Of a stretch of DNA of 64,000 nucleotides, positions 62,965-64,000 are shown one piece after another. The stretch comes from Sphingomonas sanguinis NBRC 13937. GTDB taxonomy: Bacteria; Pseudomonadota; Alphaproteobacteria; Sphingomonadales; Sphingomonadaceae. Each line of letters opens with the position of its first letter. Within the stretch, counting starts at the first letter, position 1. The notes beneath the pieces were generated by a model. That model saw only the letters and a program-made list of their open reading frames with translations. It searched no databases and was not told where the DNA came from. The translations under genes and the position numbers were made by a program. The stretch spans positions 1 through 64,000 of the forward strand of contig NZ_BCTY01000004.1 in the NCBI RefSeq assembly GCF_001591005.1. Reading direction: 5' to 3'.

Positions 62965-63273
62965 TTACGCCCGGGCGAGCATCTTCTCGGCGCTGGTCTT
63001 CACGAAGTCGCCGATCGGTCCGGCCATCATCGACAGCATCATGGGGATCGCCACCGTACCGCGCAGAGAATCGTCGGCGATGTTCATGTCAGCCTTCACC
63101 GTCTGGCCCATGGCGATGATGGTCAGCATCAGCCGGTCATCGGCGGGCCATTCGGAGGTCACCTGGCCACCGCCGGGGATCTTGGATTCCAGCTTGGGCA
63201 GGCCCTGTTCGATGCGGCGCCGCGCTTCGGCATGACCCAGGGTGTGGGGGATGTCGAAATTGACCGATGCCAT
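62965..63273 (-). CDS. polyhydroxyalkanoic acid system family protein
   Basis: This 102-residue protein of the PHA-system (PHA_gran_rgn) family has typical features: FDIPHTLGHAEARRRIEQGLPKLE at the start, then MLTIIAMGQTVKADMNIADDSLRG. Members are linked to polyhydroxyalkanoate granules, but no PHA genes lie in this window and the fold resembles lipid-binding or stress proteins. I chose ATG 63273 over 63303. Two tRNA genes lie just upstream on the same strand. Confidence 0.78.
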   Translation of the reverse strand: MASVNFDIPHTLGHAEARRRIEQGLPKLESKIPGGGQVTSEWPADDRLMLTIIAMGQTVKADMNIADDSLRGTVAIPMMLSMMAGPIGDFVKTSAEKMLARA

Positions 63274-63393
63274 GACGCGCAACTCTTTCCTGAACGGGAA
63301 CAATCGCGGGCGGAGTGGCGCGTGCTGACGTAAGCGTCAAGCGTTGTGCGACGAATGACGTGGCGGGAAGGGGTGCTGATCGCGTTGGGGGGA

Positions 63394-63467
63394 TGGAGCG
63401 GGTAACGGGAATCGAACCCGTGTATTCAGCTTGGAAGGCTGCTGCACTACCATTGTGCTATACCCGC
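63394..63467 (-). tRNA. tRNA-Gly (TCC)
   Basis: The minus strand folds as a 74-nt tRNA with encoded CCA: acceptor GCGGGTA/TACCCGC, anticodon loop CTTCCAA giving anticodon TCC, and T-loop GGTTCGATTCC. It reads GGA glycine codons. Confidence 0.96.
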
Positions 63468-63509
63468 TCAGATCCGGCGCCGTGGTCGACCCTAGCCGAT
63501 CGGCGGGGA

Positions 63510-63595
63510 TGGTGGAAGGGACTGGATTCGAACCAGTGTACGCTCACGCGGGCAGATTTACAGTCTGCTGCCTTTAACCACTCGGCCACCCTTCC
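63510..63595 (-). tRNA. tRNA-Tyr (GTA)
   Basis: The minus strand folds as an 86-nt class II tRNA with encoded CCA: acceptor GGAAGGG/CCCTTCC, anticodon loop CTGTAAA giving GTA, a long variable arm, and T-loop GGTTCGAATCC. It lies 42 bp upstream of tRNA-Gly and is probably co-transcribed. Confidence 0.96.
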
Positions 63596-63766
63596 GGGGT
63601 GTCACTCCATCGGAGCGAGGCGGGCCCAATGCCGAAGCTGGCGCGGCCTGTCAACGCCGATTTGTGCATTTTGCATGGATGACGCTTGATCCGCTTGCTT
63701 GCATCGCCAGGCGATGGGCCATAGCCTTTGACCCAATCAGGACAAATGACCGGGGGAATGATCGAT

Positions 63767-64000
63767 ATGCGCCCATCCTTGCTCGCCGCGGTGGCGGCGG
63801 CTGCCTTGCTGCCTGTCGCCATGGCCTCCGCGCAGGACCGCACCGTCGCCAACCGGCTGATCGACGAGGGGATGAACCACAGCCAGGTCATGCAGACCGC
63901 GCAGCATCTGACCGACGTGATCGGCCCGCGCATGACCAACAGCCCGGCGATGCGCACCGCTGAAGGCTGGACCGCCGAACAGTTCGCGAAATGGGGTCTA
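63767..64000 (+). CDS. exported M28-like peptidase, N-terminal part
   Basis: The window ends inside this gene; 78 codons are present. A Sec signal (PSLLAAVAAAALLPVAMASA, cleavage after ASA) is followed by NRLIDEGMNHSQVMQTAQHLTDVIGPRMTNSPAM, which resembles the start of exported M28-family aminopeptidases in sphingomonads. The catalytic domain lies outside the window, so the assignment is tentative. ATG 63758 is an alternative start. Confidence 0.6.
   Translation, partial: MRPSLLAAVAAAALLPVAMASAQDRTVANRLIDEGMNHSQVMQTAQHLTDVIGPRMTNSPAMRTAEGWTAEQFAKWGL

Overview
The window is about 64 kb of a high-GC alphaproteobacterial chromosome, most likely from the Sphingomonadaceae (Sphingomonas or a close relative). 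The evidence is alphaproteobacterial marker genes (a DUF1153/SciP-type cell-cycle regulator, a GapR/DUF2312 DNA-binding protein, a DUF1244 protein), alphaproteobacterial direct-repeat LexA boxes (GTTC-N7-GTTC), EcfG-like general-stress promoters (GGAAC-N16/17-NGTT), and dense palindromic intergenic repeats. Genes are packed with frequent 1-4 nt start/stop overlaps. The first 13 bases are all G next to a partial repeat, so the left edge is probably a contig end.

Layout. 0.1-6.5 kb: hemerythrin, a LexA-controlled radical-SAM DNA repair/modification protein, a DUF4163 protein, a VIT-family transporter, a GFA protein, mnmA with a small UVR-motif gene, sciP and a GlsB-type stress membrane protein. 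6.6-22.2 kb is an envelope and efflux block: a SIMPL protein, an RND adaptor and pump, a DUF445 protein, an Mla/MCE lipid-transport operon (permease, ATPase, MCE, lipoprotein), then an outer-membrane factor with a MacA-MacB-like tripartite exporter. 22.2-27.5 kb (minus strand) is a molybdenum hydroxylase operon of the PaoABC aldehyde-oxidoreductase type with XdhC and MobA-like maturation genes. 27.5-31.8 kb: glycerophosphodiesterase, a small lipoprotein, a lipase-like hydrolase, a DUF2459 protein, phenylalanine hydroxylase and a ClpP-like peptidase.

31.9-42.4 kb is a TCA-cycle block: sdhB, zapE, mdh, sucD, sucA, sucB, lpdA. Between mdh and sucD sits a small GIY-YIG nuclease gene bracketed by 32-nt inverted REP-like repeats. 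The same repeat forms free-standing inverted pairs before sucA and at 55.3 kb. 42.5-49.5 kb: an AraC/GyrI-type regulator, pyruvate kinase, DUF1244 and gapR, a small repeat-bounded island with a gene broken by an in-frame TGA, a HerA-like ATPase, DUF1003 and YebC. 49.5-53 kb holds ruvC and ruvA, a reverse-strand 2-hydroxyacid dehydrogenase, and ruvB with its own LexA box and probable leader peptide. 53-56.9 kb: a TelA/XpaC-type pair flanked by two candidate minus-strand small RNAs, a lipoprotein and a PRC-barrel protein. 57-64 kb: uvrB, an orphan protein, an operon of DUF2721, DUF4345, SDR and MBL-fold genes, a PHA-system protein, tRNA-Gly and tRNA-Tyr, and the start of an exported protein that may be an M28-type peptidase.

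Three themes recur. (1) DNA damage: the radical-SAM gene and ruvB share one promoter layout (LexA box over the -10, first AUG 7 nt downstream of the -10); uvrB, ruvC and ruvA show no such box. (2) General stress: hemerythrin, GlsB, the ClpP-like peptidase and the PRC-barrel gene each follow an EcfG-like promoter. (3) At least four families of palindromic intergenic repeats; the GIY-YIG element is the best candidate here for an undescribed repeat-mobilising system.
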